A stretch of DNA of 64,000 nucleotides from Butyriboletus loyo. Lineage: Eukaryota; Basidiomycota; Agaricomycetes; Boletales; Boletaceae. The position numbers and the translations under genes were made by a program. Shown here piece by piece: positions 11,031 to 23,161 of this stretch. The number at the start of each line of letters is the position of its first letter. Positions within the stretch are counted from its first letter, which is position 1. The notes under the pieces are model-generated. The model saw only the letters and a list, made by a program, of their open reading frames with translations. It ran no database searches and had not been told where the DNA came from. The stretch spans positions 36,487 through 100,486 of the forward strand of contig JBBPSI010000084.1 of NCBI GenBank assembly GCA_038093515.1. The letters are read 5' to 3'.

Positions 11031-12633
11031 ACACCCGATCCCCCTGACCAGCCCGCCATATCTCGACACCACCTTCCCCACCGACGCCAACGACCTCGCC
11101 CGCCCAATCAACGCTCAGAATCTTTTTGGTGGTACCATCCCATGCTTTGATACTCGCAACGGCGCTCTTGAGACTTCGGAGATCCCAGAGACGGGCGATC
11201 CCGTCGTAGGCGCCCGTCAGGACTTGGTGTGCGCTCGGGGTCGAGGGGGGCAGAGGCAACGGTTCGTTGGCGTTGGCACTTGGGGTACTAGTAGATATCG
11301 GCGCGGCGCTGGGATAGACTAGACTGGATGGCGTAGCGGGGTGTAAGAGTGTCCCTGCCGTACTCGCGAGCGAGGGTGAACGGAGGTCAAAGATGGAGAC
11401 GGTCCGGTCAGTAGAGCACGCGAGGACGTTGTGTCCGTCAGGTGTCACCACCAAATCGAGCATCGGTCGTTCAGGGACAGTCTAGACGACAAAGATGTAA
11501 ATGAGAATGAAACGGATCGCGTTTTCTACATGCCACCTGAAAGAAGAAAACGGCAAGGACAAGAGATAAAAAAGACATACGATCGTATTCACACACACGC
11601 CCGACTCGACGTCCCACGTCCGCACCGTCGAGTCAAACCCACAGCTATACGCCCGCTCGTTCGATCCGGGCGCAAAGTCCGCCTTGGAGACCCGTGCCGT
11701 GTGCGACTTGAGCACGGTCGTGGGAGCTTTACGTTTTCCGCGCCCCTGGTCAGCCTCGCTAGTAGTCTTGCGCCGTTTGTTACGCTCGGAAGAATCGGCC
11801 AGGTCGGACATGGGTGCAACTTCGTCTTGCGCTGGGATGGTGGTGTCCCAGAAGCCGATAAGGTGGTCCCAGGATGCGGTGAGGAGATGGGACCCGGTGT
11901 GATCGGAGGAAATGGAGGAAAGAAGGGATGTGTGGAGGTGGAGCGATGCGAGGGTTTGGGAGGACAGGGATGCATCGTGTACGAGCGAGATGCGAGTCAG
12001 AGAAGCCGTCAGATCGTGCGAGGCGCTCGCGATCAGAACTGACTCGTCGTCTGTTGATCCCGGGGACGGGACGACACAGACAGAGGTGATGGGTGCCTGG
12101 TGCGCCGGAACGTCCTGGACCAACTTTTGCGCGTAATCAAAGAGACGGATGTGACCGTCGTACGAGCCGGTTAGGAAGTGTCTGGAAGAGAGCGCGTTCG
12201 GGTGTGATGGAGATAGACAAGGAAAAGGAAACGGCGTACTGGGGGATACGACACGAGATAGAGGAGACCCAATCCTCGTGCGGAAGCGTCGTCATACGCT
12301 GTGGTGGTAACACCGACTCGAAATACTCGACCTCGAGTGTCTCTTCCTATCCTGTCCATCAACGAGGTTGTCGTGCACACGATCTATACTGCTCTCTGAT
12401 TTGATGCGTACCTCACTGATACCATGTTCTGCGCGACATTCACCAAGATTGGTACGTAGGATCGCGCCACGAACGAGAAAGTCGAATGGGATGGGCTTTG
12501 TGAGAGAGAGGGCTTTGTTGATGAGTTGCGAGAGTTGGTAGCGTTTCCAGTCAAGTGGAATCATAAACTTTTGGGAGGGGATAGCATAGGGAGTTTGGGT
12601 AGTAAACAGGACCGCAGTGGACGAGGACGCCAT
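11020..12633 (-). CDS. YTM1: Ribosome biogenesis WD40 protein WDR12/YTM1
   Basis: WDR12/YTM1 is a subunit of the PeBoW (Nop7-Erb1-Ytm1) complex needed for maturation of the 60S ribosomal subunit in the nucleolus. Four exons fit (12633-12412, 12331-12240, 12181-11581, 11481-11020), giving 458 residues. The N-terminus has the family's ubiquitin-like NLE domain (FTTQTPYAIP, IPFDFLVRG, HGISE, VEYFESVLPP). WD repeats follow (LTGSYDGHIRLFD, LTASWDHLIGFWD, SCGFDSTVRTWD, GAYDGIARLWD). The ATG at 12633 was chosen because it has a good context and starts the conserved domain; another ATG lies 36 nt upstream in frame. This is the source type for seven broken fragments elsewhere in the window. Confidence 0.95.
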
Positions 12634-12798
12634 GGTCAAACCAAAGTGACAGAAATTATTGGTTAGCAAGGCAAGCTTGATCTTTTGTCTGTGGCTGTGT
12701 CAATATGTTCATCTTCCGACACTCCAGCGCTTGAATTGTGTGGCTACATTAATGAACAAGATCGAGGCTCCCTTGAAACCACACCACGACGTACATCA

Positions 12799-14073
12799 CT
12801 AGCGCCACAGACCAGTAACTTCCAAACCGACCTCGTCAACTAGCGTGTTCAACATATCTTGCGAATCGCATACATCCATAGTGACACCCTCGACGGCGAG
12901 TCGTTCAGTGAGACCTTGCTCTCAGCGGATCGAGAGCGCCTTGTGAAGCCTATGAATGTCCTGCACCCCATCAATCCAACATGAACACATTCCAACTCCC
13001 TCAAATGTGGCGCACAAAGCAAATGTTGACCAGCGTATCCATCCTGATTCTCCGTGTCGTCCCACGAGACGGTGACAATTGGGAAATCTTTTGAGAATGC
13101 AATGCAACAATTGTTACTTGCGATGCAATCTTGTTCCGGGTGCGTTGATACAAACTTGATTCCGAGTTGAAAGGGGGCATTACGATTCCAGGGTGAATCA
13201 GATTCAAAAATCAAAGGGGGACAACGACCATCGCGTTCAGATGAACTAAAGAAAAGATCCCTGGGGGAGTAACGAACACTGAATGTGCGGAAATGCAATC
13301 ATAGATGAAAGTGGAGCCGCAATTGAAAGGCGAGGGAGATGGGTAGGTCGAGCCTCGGAGAGGCATCAAAATTGACCTTGGCCAGAAATGAAGGACTATA
13401 AGAAAGGGCATCCCGAAGATGTAGATGCACGGGATCGTGCATACCACTTAAAAAGGACTGAAGCTCCACCATATTTACTCGGGGTCGAGTATGCTCCACG
13501 CTGAGATGTCAAACCACGCACTTGACATGGATTACACGGCATGCAATGGTGGGTGAGTTTCATTTTACGAAGCATTCCCGCATCAGAGATTACCGATCCT
13601 GAGGTGCAATGTCCTCGTCCCTCAACCTCCAGGACTTGCAAACGAGGAGTGAGTTGGATCGGCTTACAAGACCCGTCGAATTCTGGCGTACAAAGAAGCC
13701 GTAACTCTTGGATACGTTCAGCGTGATTCTTGAAGAATTTCGAATACTTTTCCACAGGGTGATAAACGCGCGTGCGGATCTTCAATGACACTTGTTTCGA
13801 TCTAGCTAGAAACACCTTTGTCCACTGCTGCGATGTGTCGTAAACGTAGCTCCAGAGAGTCGGGACGAAACGTTGACACAATCGGGTAGGCCGAGGATGG
13901 GTGAGGGGATGGGGGCGCACTCCGTAGTAGTGGCCCCGAGCACCATGGAGGAACACGTCCGCGAGGACTTCTGTCGGGAGACAGGAAATAGAGGACAAAA
14001 CATTACATTGAGAACAGGCTAGTAATTTGTGCATCAATGCGACGCTGTGCCTCGTTTTCCATGCTTGAAGTTG
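12799..14073 (-). CDS. F-box-like protein, possibly disrupted
   Basis: The N-terminal part contains an F-box-like SCLPTEVLADVFLHGA motif, as in SKP1-binding adaptors of SCF ubiquitin ligases. The C-terminal part reads LAVEGVTMDVCDSQDML and then stops at 12799. Leucine-rich stretches lie between. Several frame changes occur around 13.2-13.55 kb and I could not place introns that explain all of them. The gene may have several small exons or may be decaying. The start is also unclear: an ATG at 14062 is in another frame. Confidence 0.5.
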
Positions 14074-14079
14074 CAAGAG

Positions 14080-15470
14080 ACAAGGCCCAGTTGAGGGGTG
14101 TTCTTGCTACCTGAGGTGGGATTTATAAACAGGGGACACGAGCACCGTGGCGAGAGACTCTTCGGTGAGCTCACCACCCCGCAACAAAATTTTTACTCGA
14201 TAATTACTCACGTTACGTTGTGTAGAATGCAGGTGTCGGACGAATTTCACGACGTCCGGGTGCAAGATCGCAAGGGGGCTATCATGCCAAGTATCATGTC
14301 ATCCTGCTGTCTCGCACTGTGACAGGATCGCTTGCAAGCTGCTCTATATGTCCTTTGGGACCGCACTATGTTTAGTTAGACTGGTGACCAGTCGTCTAAA
14401 AGAGGCAAACCCCATCGGAGAAAAACTGACCGCGTTCAGAGACGCCTCGTTCTTCCTGCATTTCCATTGGATGGACCTTGCCAGCATCCCGCCTTCAATT
14501 TACACGGCCGGGTGATCGTGGACCTGAGGGTGGGGGGGTCAAAGCCTTTCTGAATTAAAAGAACCTAGGCACGTGCAATCCCATCGGATAACGCTCACCG
14601 AGTCTCTTTTCACCGCCTCGTGCTCCGAGGGATCGACGAGCCACACACGGGTTACAATATTATGTAATATCATCAACCATGGTCGAGTGCCTGGCGAAAA
14701 TTGATTATGTAAACAAAACACTTACTTCATCTTCACACCCTATCTATCGCCTGTCGTCGCCGAGGAAAAAGGAGGCACACTTCAGCTTCAATATCCAATA
14801 TCCATCATTTCCTCGGATCGAGGGACGCTTCGACTTCGGAAGCAGGGGCGCCTGCACGTCGCGTGAGTCGTTGGTGACGCGGATGTACGATGAAAAAAGT
14901 GGACGCGAGTTTTATGTAAAGCTCCGACTTGATTCGCCTGCGAGTCGTCGTTCTTCCGCTTTCTACTTGCTAATCGGTGCGCCTCCTGGGTCTTCTCGAG
15001 GGGATCCTGAACGTCTGTCGCTTGCGGCGCCGAACACTATCGACGACGAGCGGTTCGGGGTTAGGAAAAACTCGATTCCGATAACCTTATAATCAGGAGA
15101 ATCAGACAAGTTCCCCGTCGGTAACGCGAGGTAGTACATAATGCCAGGAACTCCTTATCGTTATTATTTGTACCGCTCTATCCGAAATCAGGATATGTTG
15201 AAGAGGGCCCTGAATCGGCAAAGTGCTTACAGAGCTCTTTAGAACAAATTATTGGCGACGTTGAGCGGTCTGTGTTTCGAGTTCGTCCATCGAACGCATC
15301 CACCGATTATGATGGGGGCCCGATACGGACCGTTACAATACAATACAACATAAAACCAAACAGGGTGGGGGAATATGGGGTAAACGCATAATACAACATA
15401 CGTTCGGTATCTTAACTTGAGGTAGTTATCCAAAAACGAAGTGAAAGCAAGGCGCAGCACGAAACCATGA
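14080..15470. other. Intergenic region with one uncertain ORF
   Basis: No recognisable gene is seen. A plus-strand open frame at 14679-15092 (137 codons, ATG start) has no family I recognise and no paralog in the window. The 3' side of the GDSL gene (15100-15470) shows nothing clear. Confidence 0.4.
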
Positions 15471-17026
15471 TCACGACACCTTGCAGTCGTCCAACACCTC
15501 CCAGACGTAGTCTGCCATGATTTTATGCGTCGCTGCTGATGGGTGCCTGTTTGTTTGGACATCACGTGTCAGCTCCACGACACACGGGCGATGAAACCTA
15601 AACATACCCCCAGAACCATTCAAAGTGATGGTCTGGATCCGCACAAGACCCATGCGTCGTCGGCCCCGGGTTACACGCACTCGTACTCACATAGCCAAAC
15701 GCCTCGTGCCCGGGATCCAAACCCAACACCCCATCCCAAATCGTCGCAAAGTTGGCAAATGCGACATTGATTGGGGGGTCCTGTGCATGGAGCGCGATCA
15801 GCCCGTCAAATATGGATTGGAGCCAGGCTTCACCCCAGGTGTCGTGGGTGCCTCGACCGTAAACGTCGGTAACGAGGAAGTTGCGGGCGTTGGTAGGGGG
15901 TTGGGAAAGGCGGGTTATTTGGCCGAGGAGGTCTCGGACTGCTTGTGGAAGGTGGTTTCCGTCGACTAGACATAGAGACGATTGTTCATGAATGAGCGTT
16001 CTGATACCGCCTTGAGCACGCTTACCAAAGGAATCACCCCAGTCACTGTAGATTGTCGTCAGTCATAGCGAGTTAACCTCAAAAAGGAAGCTGACTTGAT
16101 ACCAAAAAAGACCGTATAAAGCGTGGTCTCTGGGTCGAGCTGGTTCGATTGTTCAAGGAACGTCGTCGCTGGGACAAGCCTCAGTCGAGTATACACAATT
16201 GGTTACGGTTCCAACCTACTTTGCATGATAAAGTCCCTTGGGTAGGGGTTGGATGGCCACAGGGTGATATTGGTCACCGCACTGGACCACTTGCAAGGGA
16301 ATCAATAAGACGATAACATCATCTACTATCAGCAAGAGAACATACGGCGTAATCCATAAGCGTGGCGTCGATGCTATCCGCGATATGCTCGACCCAAATC
16401 TTTCCGTTCGTCGAGCGATCGCCCGCGAACGGATTGGGAGGGATCACAACGGCTGGCGCGAGCGGCCCGCCATCGTGCCTTCCGCCGTCCGTAAACGAGT
16501 CCTATACACATGCAAAACGCTAGTCAGCGCTCTTGCGAACACGAAGATGAACCACGCGCGTACGTACACCAAAGGATACGATCGTCTTGATGTTTGCAAG
16601 GTCGAGCCCCGCGTTCACGTCGGAGACAGTTCCCCAGAGGGATCCGCATTCAGGATGAACGGCGAGGTGGACATCCGTCTCGTTGGGTCCTTGACGGGAT
16701 ACACACCGCCGCTTCAGTAAATGCACGCAACAAGAATGAGAGTGAAAATCAAATAGGCTTTCCATCGATGCAAGATCCTTGATAGAGAAAAATGCGACAA
16801 GAGGAAACGTATTTCGGTACACATAGATGTCCAAGTCGAGTGTGACCCGAAATGAAGAACATGGGGAAGAAAAATAACGAAGCCTACGAATACCCACACA
16901 GAAATGACAAAAGAAGCAAAGCTCACCAGTTCCTGGCCCTATGAGAACGCGTATGAGTACAATGAAGAGCTTCTGAAGACCGAAGAACGCGAGGAGGGGG
17001 GAGACAAGCCCCAGAGCGACGATCAT
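15471..17026 (-). CDS. GDSL-family (CE16-like) esterase with N-terminal anchor
   Basis: Predicted to hydrolyse ester bonds, probably acetyl groups on plant or fungal polysaccharides, outside or at the surface of the cell. Eight exons fit exactly (17026-16927, 16689-16568, 16501-16346, 16289-16220, 16168-16096, 16045-16026, 15965-15608, 15546-15471) and give 324 residues. The first ~30 residues are hydrophobic, a signal peptide or anchor. GDSFTDGG holds the catalytic Ser near residue 76, GINDWGD is the family's conserved block with Asn, and the C-terminal HPSAATH holds the catalytic His. All blocks are in the expected order, so the gene looks functional. Broken fragments of this family recur at 4.2, 34.1, 43.5 and 51.3 kb. 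Confidence 0.9.
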
Positions 17027-17976
17027 CGGGGGTGATCACGGATGGTATGACTGCGCGCTCGAACGCGGTCACAGCGCAAGTGGAAACGAGATGCTTGTGC
17101 TAGAGCTCTGAGTTGACGGATTGAGACGAGCCAGGCGTTGACGGGTCTCGGGGGGCGGGCGATACAAAGACGAACTGTGCAGAGGAAGTGATGTGCAGAG
17201 CAAGACAGATGCAGCAGCAAATAATCCGGTGACCAGCGACTCGCGAAACAAGAGCCGAGCTGTGGGGTGAGGATGGATGATTACCGACGGCAGTGGTTGC
17301 GATCAAGGATGGGAAAAGGAAAAAGCATGAGAACTTCGACTCTGACCACAACTGCAGGCACTGCGGGTCCTGTGCGGGATCATGGGTTTGGCAAGGTCTG
17401 GAAATCGCCCGATTAGAAGTTCTCCGTTCCGCTTGGGCTTCGAAGAAGTGTCTATATGCACATGCGATGGCGGCGCACAGCAAACATCTGCGTTAATTCT
17501 ACTACGTGAATAAATAAAAATTATTTTTTACAAGCTGTGCAACTTGAAGACATTCGATTAATCACATTTCTGTCAGTCTGATCCGCGTTGTGACAGAGCC
17601 GCTTGACAACCGCACGGGCATCCGCCATCATTTCAGACAAGAAATAATGATTACCACTGCCCTGAGACCAGTTGCTTTGGATATTCTGCCAAGAGTGAGA
17701 TCGCGTTGGGGTGCTCGATACCCACGACAGTGGTCACAGTCACCGATGGCAGCTATTGCGATCACGAGTGGGTCGACAACCGAGCCAATAAGAACCTCAA
17801 TGTTTCAACCTTGACCACGACTACACATACAATGTTCATGAATGGACGGACTCGTTTCGACTTGAGAGCCCACGATCGTAACGATCGCTGATCATCGCAA
17901 ACCGCCGTTGCCTCCTTTCCTAAACCATCAGACTCACCTTCGACCTCTCGGTTGTGCACTATCATATCATTGACGG
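17027..17976. other. Intergenic region with a diverged direct repeat
   Basis: This lies between two divergent genes (GDSL minus, RBR plus), so it should hold both promoters. About 17230-17370 and 17700-17840 are similar and in the same orientation, indicating an old local duplication. No gene is called. Confidence 0.45.
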
Positions 17977-20032
17977 ATGGAGATACACAAACTCATCTCG
18001 GACACCTTGCAAGGTAAGACCTGTGTCCTATCCTTCGACAATGTGGCCTTTGGTCCCGACGAGGACGCCACCGCCGGCGTTCTTTCCGCGCTTAACTTTT
18101 CGAGACTCGCTTTTGCGGCAGAGGGGAGTACTCCTCTCTTATCCAAAATCATCGCGTTGTTGTGCTCGAGGACGATGGTCGAGGTATGTAGAACCTCTCT
18201 CAAGGATCAATCTACCAATTCACTTATGGCCCCCAGAATGCCCTTGTGATCTGTCGTGAATGGCCTAGTGGTGTTCACTTGGAAGTCGAGGACGTGTATC
18301 ACATCCCTCTATTCGAAGTGTCGCTCAAACTTGTTTCCACGGACTACGATTTACCAAGTCCTGATCACATCGCACGTTTGTTAGAGTATGTAGACTGCGT
18401 CACTTTCCCTCTGTTCCCTGCGCTGATGATGCGGACATTAGAAATCAACGCGCCCTTGGTTCATCGACTGCTATCCTCATCACTCGCTCTCCAGAGGTCA
18501 TCACATGCTTGCGATTGCGAGTATCTGGACAAGACCTTTTCGTCCTCTTTAATCCACGAGTAACCTCAGAGCAGGGACGAGTCGCAAGCCTGACCTTCAG
18601 TACATCTCTTCCGCACATCGTACGTCAATTGTGTGATATGTTCCACTTGGGCAAACCTCCCCTTGCTCTTGATCGGCAAGCAAAATTGCTCCAAAAATAT
18701 ACTGGACACGTGTTTGTTCCCAGGGCCACTTCTCACGATGCTTGCACAGGGGAGGAATGTCTTCTGGTGTCCAGTCTAACACTCCTCACGTTGAGGGCAG
18801 AACTAGAGGAACTCACCCACGACAATGGCAATCTGAAAAAAGAGAAGCAACTATTGGAGAAAAGCGTCGCGGACCTTGAAGCTAAACTAGAGGAAGAAAA
18901 GACCAAAACGAAACGTGCTCAGTCTTTCAAGTCATCGGTAGCGAGGTCCACTCGCGGCACTTTTGGCGCCCGCAGCCGAGGTCCCCAGCCTTCTCGTTCT
19001 GTGGGAGTGCGCGAAAACACTTTCGATAGCGATGACGAGATGGACCCCAGTATGATGATTGCGCTTCAGCTGCAAGCCACGTTCGACTCTGAAAACGACT
19101 TGCTCCTAAAGCAAAAACACGAGCTCATGCAGACCGCACAACGCCAGTACCACTGCGGCGTCTGCCTAGATGATTTCCCAGAGGATGATGCCGTTCACAT
19201 TGGCGCGTGTGGACACGATATTTGCAGAGATTGCGCGCGTGGACATGTTTGCGTCAAGATCGAGGAACATCGTTTCCCGGTACTCTGCCCAGTTTGTATG
19301 GCAGACCACAAAAATCAAAATCCTGGAAGTGAGTCTCGGGATTGTTTGCCTGTGCCTCTGACTCGTGTTCACCGCACTCAGCCATTCCGGGTGCGTTGGT
19401 GCAGTTGCTTGGCGTCTCTGAGAAACAATGGGAGATCTGGGTAGAGATGGAAATCGCCCAATTCTCTATCCCATTCGATTGTCGCAAGTGCGTCTTACAT
19501 GTTTCTCTACGCACCCTCATGTTGATCCTGTACTCGAGATGTCATCATTCCGGCTTTGTCGACAGACAGGATCTAGAAGCTCAGTCTGAAATTCACTGCC
19601 CTTTTCCGGCATGCGACCACGTATGGTGCAAAACGTGTCAACAGACGATCGACCCGGGTGGACCGAAACACTCGTGCGATGGAACTTCGGAGTTGGATCA
19701 TCTCATGAAACAGCAAGGATGGCGGTACTGCCCCAGTGCGTTGAACCCATGCTACCCGCCGCCTATCAACACTGCCTCATGACACTTATAGACTGCAAGA
19801 CGCCCATTCAGAAATCCCAAGGTTGCAACCACCTCTCGGTACGTCGCATATTTCCTTGAGAGTTGCCATTAGCACGGGCCCTGATAAAACTTGCTGTGGC
19901 TTCTAGTGTATCGCGCCTGGCTGTAATACCCACTTTTGTTATCGCTGTGGTGAGACGATCAACCGAACTGCTATTCCTCGGGAAATACAAGAAGGCAAAA
20001 CGGCGCACTTTCGTACTTGTACTCTCTTTTAG
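17977..20032 (+). CDS. RBR-type E3 ubiquitin ligase (copy A)
   Basis: RING-between-RING ligases take ubiquitin from an E2 onto a cysteine in RING2 and then to substrate. Seven exons fit (17977-18183, 18237-18385, 18442-19328, 19382-19487, 19539-19735, 19792-19838, 19907-20032), giving 572 residues. From the N-terminus: a region of unknown fold, a coiled coil (KKEKQLLEKSVADLEAKLEE), RING1 (CGVCLDDF...CGHDICRDC...CPVC), an IBR domain (CPFPACDHVWCKTC) and RING2 (GCNHLSC, with the last Cys the expected catalytic residue, then CNTHFCYRCGE). All key residues are present. It lies 450 bp upstream of a same-strand paralog and shares its intron pattern, so the pair arose by tandem duplication. Confidence 0.9.
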
Positions 20033-20481
20033 GCTACATATTTTCCCGATGGCTTCAGCCGCTGTGGAAGGTCCTTTGGCATGGGGTCTAGTGCGGGGGG
20101 TGGCTATCACGCTTGATAGACATGCATGGATCAGTCGTTGTAACCAGATGTGTGAATCTGTCTTGTTCTGTTCGCAGCTTCCTAACCTCCAACGTGGTAA
20201 TATCCTCAACAAGCGGGAAAAAAACGCTCCGAAGGAGTCAACTCATCGACCGAAGCCACGCTGAGCGCACGCAGGCTTGCTGTCGAAGTGCTGGTGGCGC
20301 TGCAGGCGTCATTAATGCAACGTTTCTCGCCCCTCTTCCACGAGGCTGCACGGTGCACGACTATAGAAGTTGTCTGTGCCCATCGAGTGACAGTGACAAC
20401 GCTATATGAAGCACACACACGCCCGGGCGGGGGGGTTCATCTCTTCCTTCCAGCCCTCAGACCTCCAAACCTCCAAACCTC

Positions 20482-22723
20482 ATGCTTACCGAACGCCTGT
20501 CCGCATGGTTCGGTGCAGATCACGGTGGTGTCGTCAAAGACGTGCTCTCAGGGAAGGAACGCATCCTCCCGCTCCTGGACGGCGTTCGACGGTACCCATG
20601 TCAAACCCTTTCGGCATGTCATTTTGCCGCATTGAATTTCGTGCGGGTCGCGTTTAAACATATACACATGCATCGTGCGCGAGGGAACTCGAGCCAGAGC
20701 ATGAGTATGGTGCGATGGTTGAGTGCCATCATGGAGCGGCGTGTCCTCGAGGTACGTATGTGGGTCAAGGGGGGTTGGGGGGGGGGGGATGTTTCACGTG
20801 GGGTTTGATCATCGAGACGGTCGTCGGTGCTGACGATTCGTTTCGTGGCATTGTAGGATATGTTGTCTCCGTGCGAGCAGTTGACCGGCGAGCAGGCGAT
20901 TCGATTGGATGAAATGTGTCGCGTACCTTTATTCGAGGGTACGCTCGTGCACGTTGCGACCAAGCATGGCCCTCCGAGTATGATCCTCCTCAAACAATCG
21001 TTGCGGTTAGTCGTTTTCTCTGATTTTTCATCCTTAATAAACGGGACTAACTCACTTTTTTTTATGGGGGCAGGCAAATGCAATTATACGCATCCCCCGT
21101 CTCAGCCATGGTCGTGAGCCGCAATGCGAGCACGATGGTATGTCTGAAGCTCCGCGAAAATTTCAAAGACGTCTTTTTTGTACTCGATTTCGCTCTCGCT
21201 CCGTCAGAGCGCGGCCACAGCCACGGCAATACACTCGCCCTTGTGATCAGCACGTCCTTGGAGCAAACAGCGGCCCGCATGTCGGGGATCTTGCCGGTGG
21301 ACAACCGCTTGGTCACACGCGATAGGCAATGGCAAGCGCAGCTGTTTACGAGCTGTACGATATGCATGTTTACCCCTGCGGGAAGGGCTGCATTGTTGTC
21401 AGAGGCCGAGTCGTTGGCGGTCGACGAGAGCATTGGGTTGTTGAGGGCCGTGGGGGAAATAGATGATCGAGGACAGGATTGGGAGAGCGAAAGAGAGACG
21501 AACAGAGGCCGAAATCCGACCCAACGCCAAGGTGATCAACCCTCCGGACCAAGTGACAGAGAACTGTGGGAAAGGACTCCGTTGGACGTTGGTGGGGCTG
21601 TGCCAACGATGCAGAGCCATAGGCACGCTGGACGTGTCGGCGTTGGGCCGTTGGGAGAAGGGTCAAGTGCACGCATGGCGGAACTACAGCCGAAGACGAC
21701 ATTCATACCGTACGAGCGGACCAAACGACACTGCCGAATATTCTTCCAAGACGATGAATCGTCTGCCTCGATAAGCCCGAGCCCGAGCCCGAGCCCCATC
21801 TCGCTCTCGTCTGAAGAAGAAATGTGTTTTGAATGCGTGGTTTGTTTTGAGGACATACCTGAGAAGGAAGGGATCCATCTTCTTCCTTGTGCTCACGGAT
21901 TCTGTAGAGGTTGCCTTGTGGGACATGTCTGCTCAAAGATCGAGGAGCGCAAGTTCCCTGTGTTCTGCCCTCTGTGCATGGTGGAACAGGGAAACGCCAA
22001 TCCTTCTGGTGAGCAGTAGCCCCCGATGGGATCGTTAGGTAGTTGCTGATGAAGATCACGAACAGTTGTGTCCGGATCCTTGGTTCAACGACTCGGGGTA
22101 TCCGAGGAACAATATACGATCTGGTCTGAGCTCGAAATGGCACATTTGTGTGTGCGGGTACATTGTCGCAGGTGATCGACGCATAGATCTGCATGTTTCC
22201 TGTCCCTGGAACTCATAGTGGCGCAAGGTGCAATCGCTCGGCGTTCGTCGACAAGGAAGACTATGAACAACTTGAACAACTCAATTGTCCGTTCCCAGGG
22301 TGCAGACATACCTGGTGCAAGAACTGTCAGCAGAGCCTTTCGAGAGATAGACCGAAACACTCTTGTGACGGAACGGAGGAACTGGGGTTTCTCGTGAAAC
22401 AGATGGGATGGAAGTACTGTCCAAGTAAGCGCGTTTCTCACCTTGAAGAAAACACGAGTTGGTGATCTTTGGTCACAGAATGCCGCACCCCGGTTCAGAA
22501 GAATGGGGGATGCAATCATATGGCGGTGAGTTGAATGTATAACGCATGCCGTCTTGGACCGTCGTTGATGGTACATTCGCTTTGCAACACCGATGCTCAG
22601 TGCGTGACTCCGGGGTGCAACACGCATTTTTGTTACAGGTGCGGGAAGCAGATCACAAGGGCATCTATCCCGTTCCTTGTGAGGTCTGCTGTGAACGCGC
22701 ATTTCAAACAATGCACGCTTTAA
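20482..22723 (+). CDS. RBR-type E3 ubiquitin ligase (copy B)
   Basis: Seven exons fit (20482-20751, 20857-21005, 21074-22008, 22066-22171, 22228-22424, 22479-22525, 22601-22723), giving 608 residues. The order matches copy A: an N-terminal domain of unknown fold, a linker rich in charged residues and a Ser-Pro run (SPSPSPSPIS), RING1 (CVVCFEDI...CAHGFCRGC...CPLC), IBR (CPFPGCRHTWCKNC) and RING2 with expected catalytic Cys in GCNHMAC. Exons 4-6 are the same length as in copy A (106, 197 and 47 nt). The coiled coil of copy A is not evident here. The N-terminal halves differ much more than the RBR halves, which suggests different substrates. Confidence 0.9.
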
Positions 22724-23161
22724 GTTATCCGGAGACGTAGCACCATAGGGCCGTTTCGGAGCTCGACGAGCCTCCTATAATTCTCTGTAGTACTAGGTCA
22801 GCCTCACCAGTGGGTCGGCAGTGGCTAGGACTGGTTCTGGCCACTCGGTTATAACTGTAACCCTACTAAAAGCCGTCAGTCTGGGACTCACTGGACCACG
22901 ACACACTGACCAGTTTTTTACAAGTAACACTTTTCATTGTATTGTATTACAAGTTGTGTTGATATCTTATATCGCTGTAGAACTGGTAGTTAGTACAGTA
23001 CGGGTGGTCGTTTCTTACGTATTTGATTGGTCGAGGTGGCTGTGCTCTGCCAAGTATTTGTACATGTTTTGATATTGCCACGTCCGTTAACGACTTCGTG
23101 TCAAATCCTAACAAGCCAAACGTTGTCTTTCTACCTTCTGCCTCCTGGGCTCCTTCGTATA
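22724..23161 (+). promoter_or_regulatory. SEC61 upstream region
   Basis: A 438 bp spacer between the RBR copy B stop and the SEC61 start. CT-rich stretches lie just before the ATG, as is common in highly expressed fungal genes. I see no gene and no clear TATA box. Confidence 0.4.
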
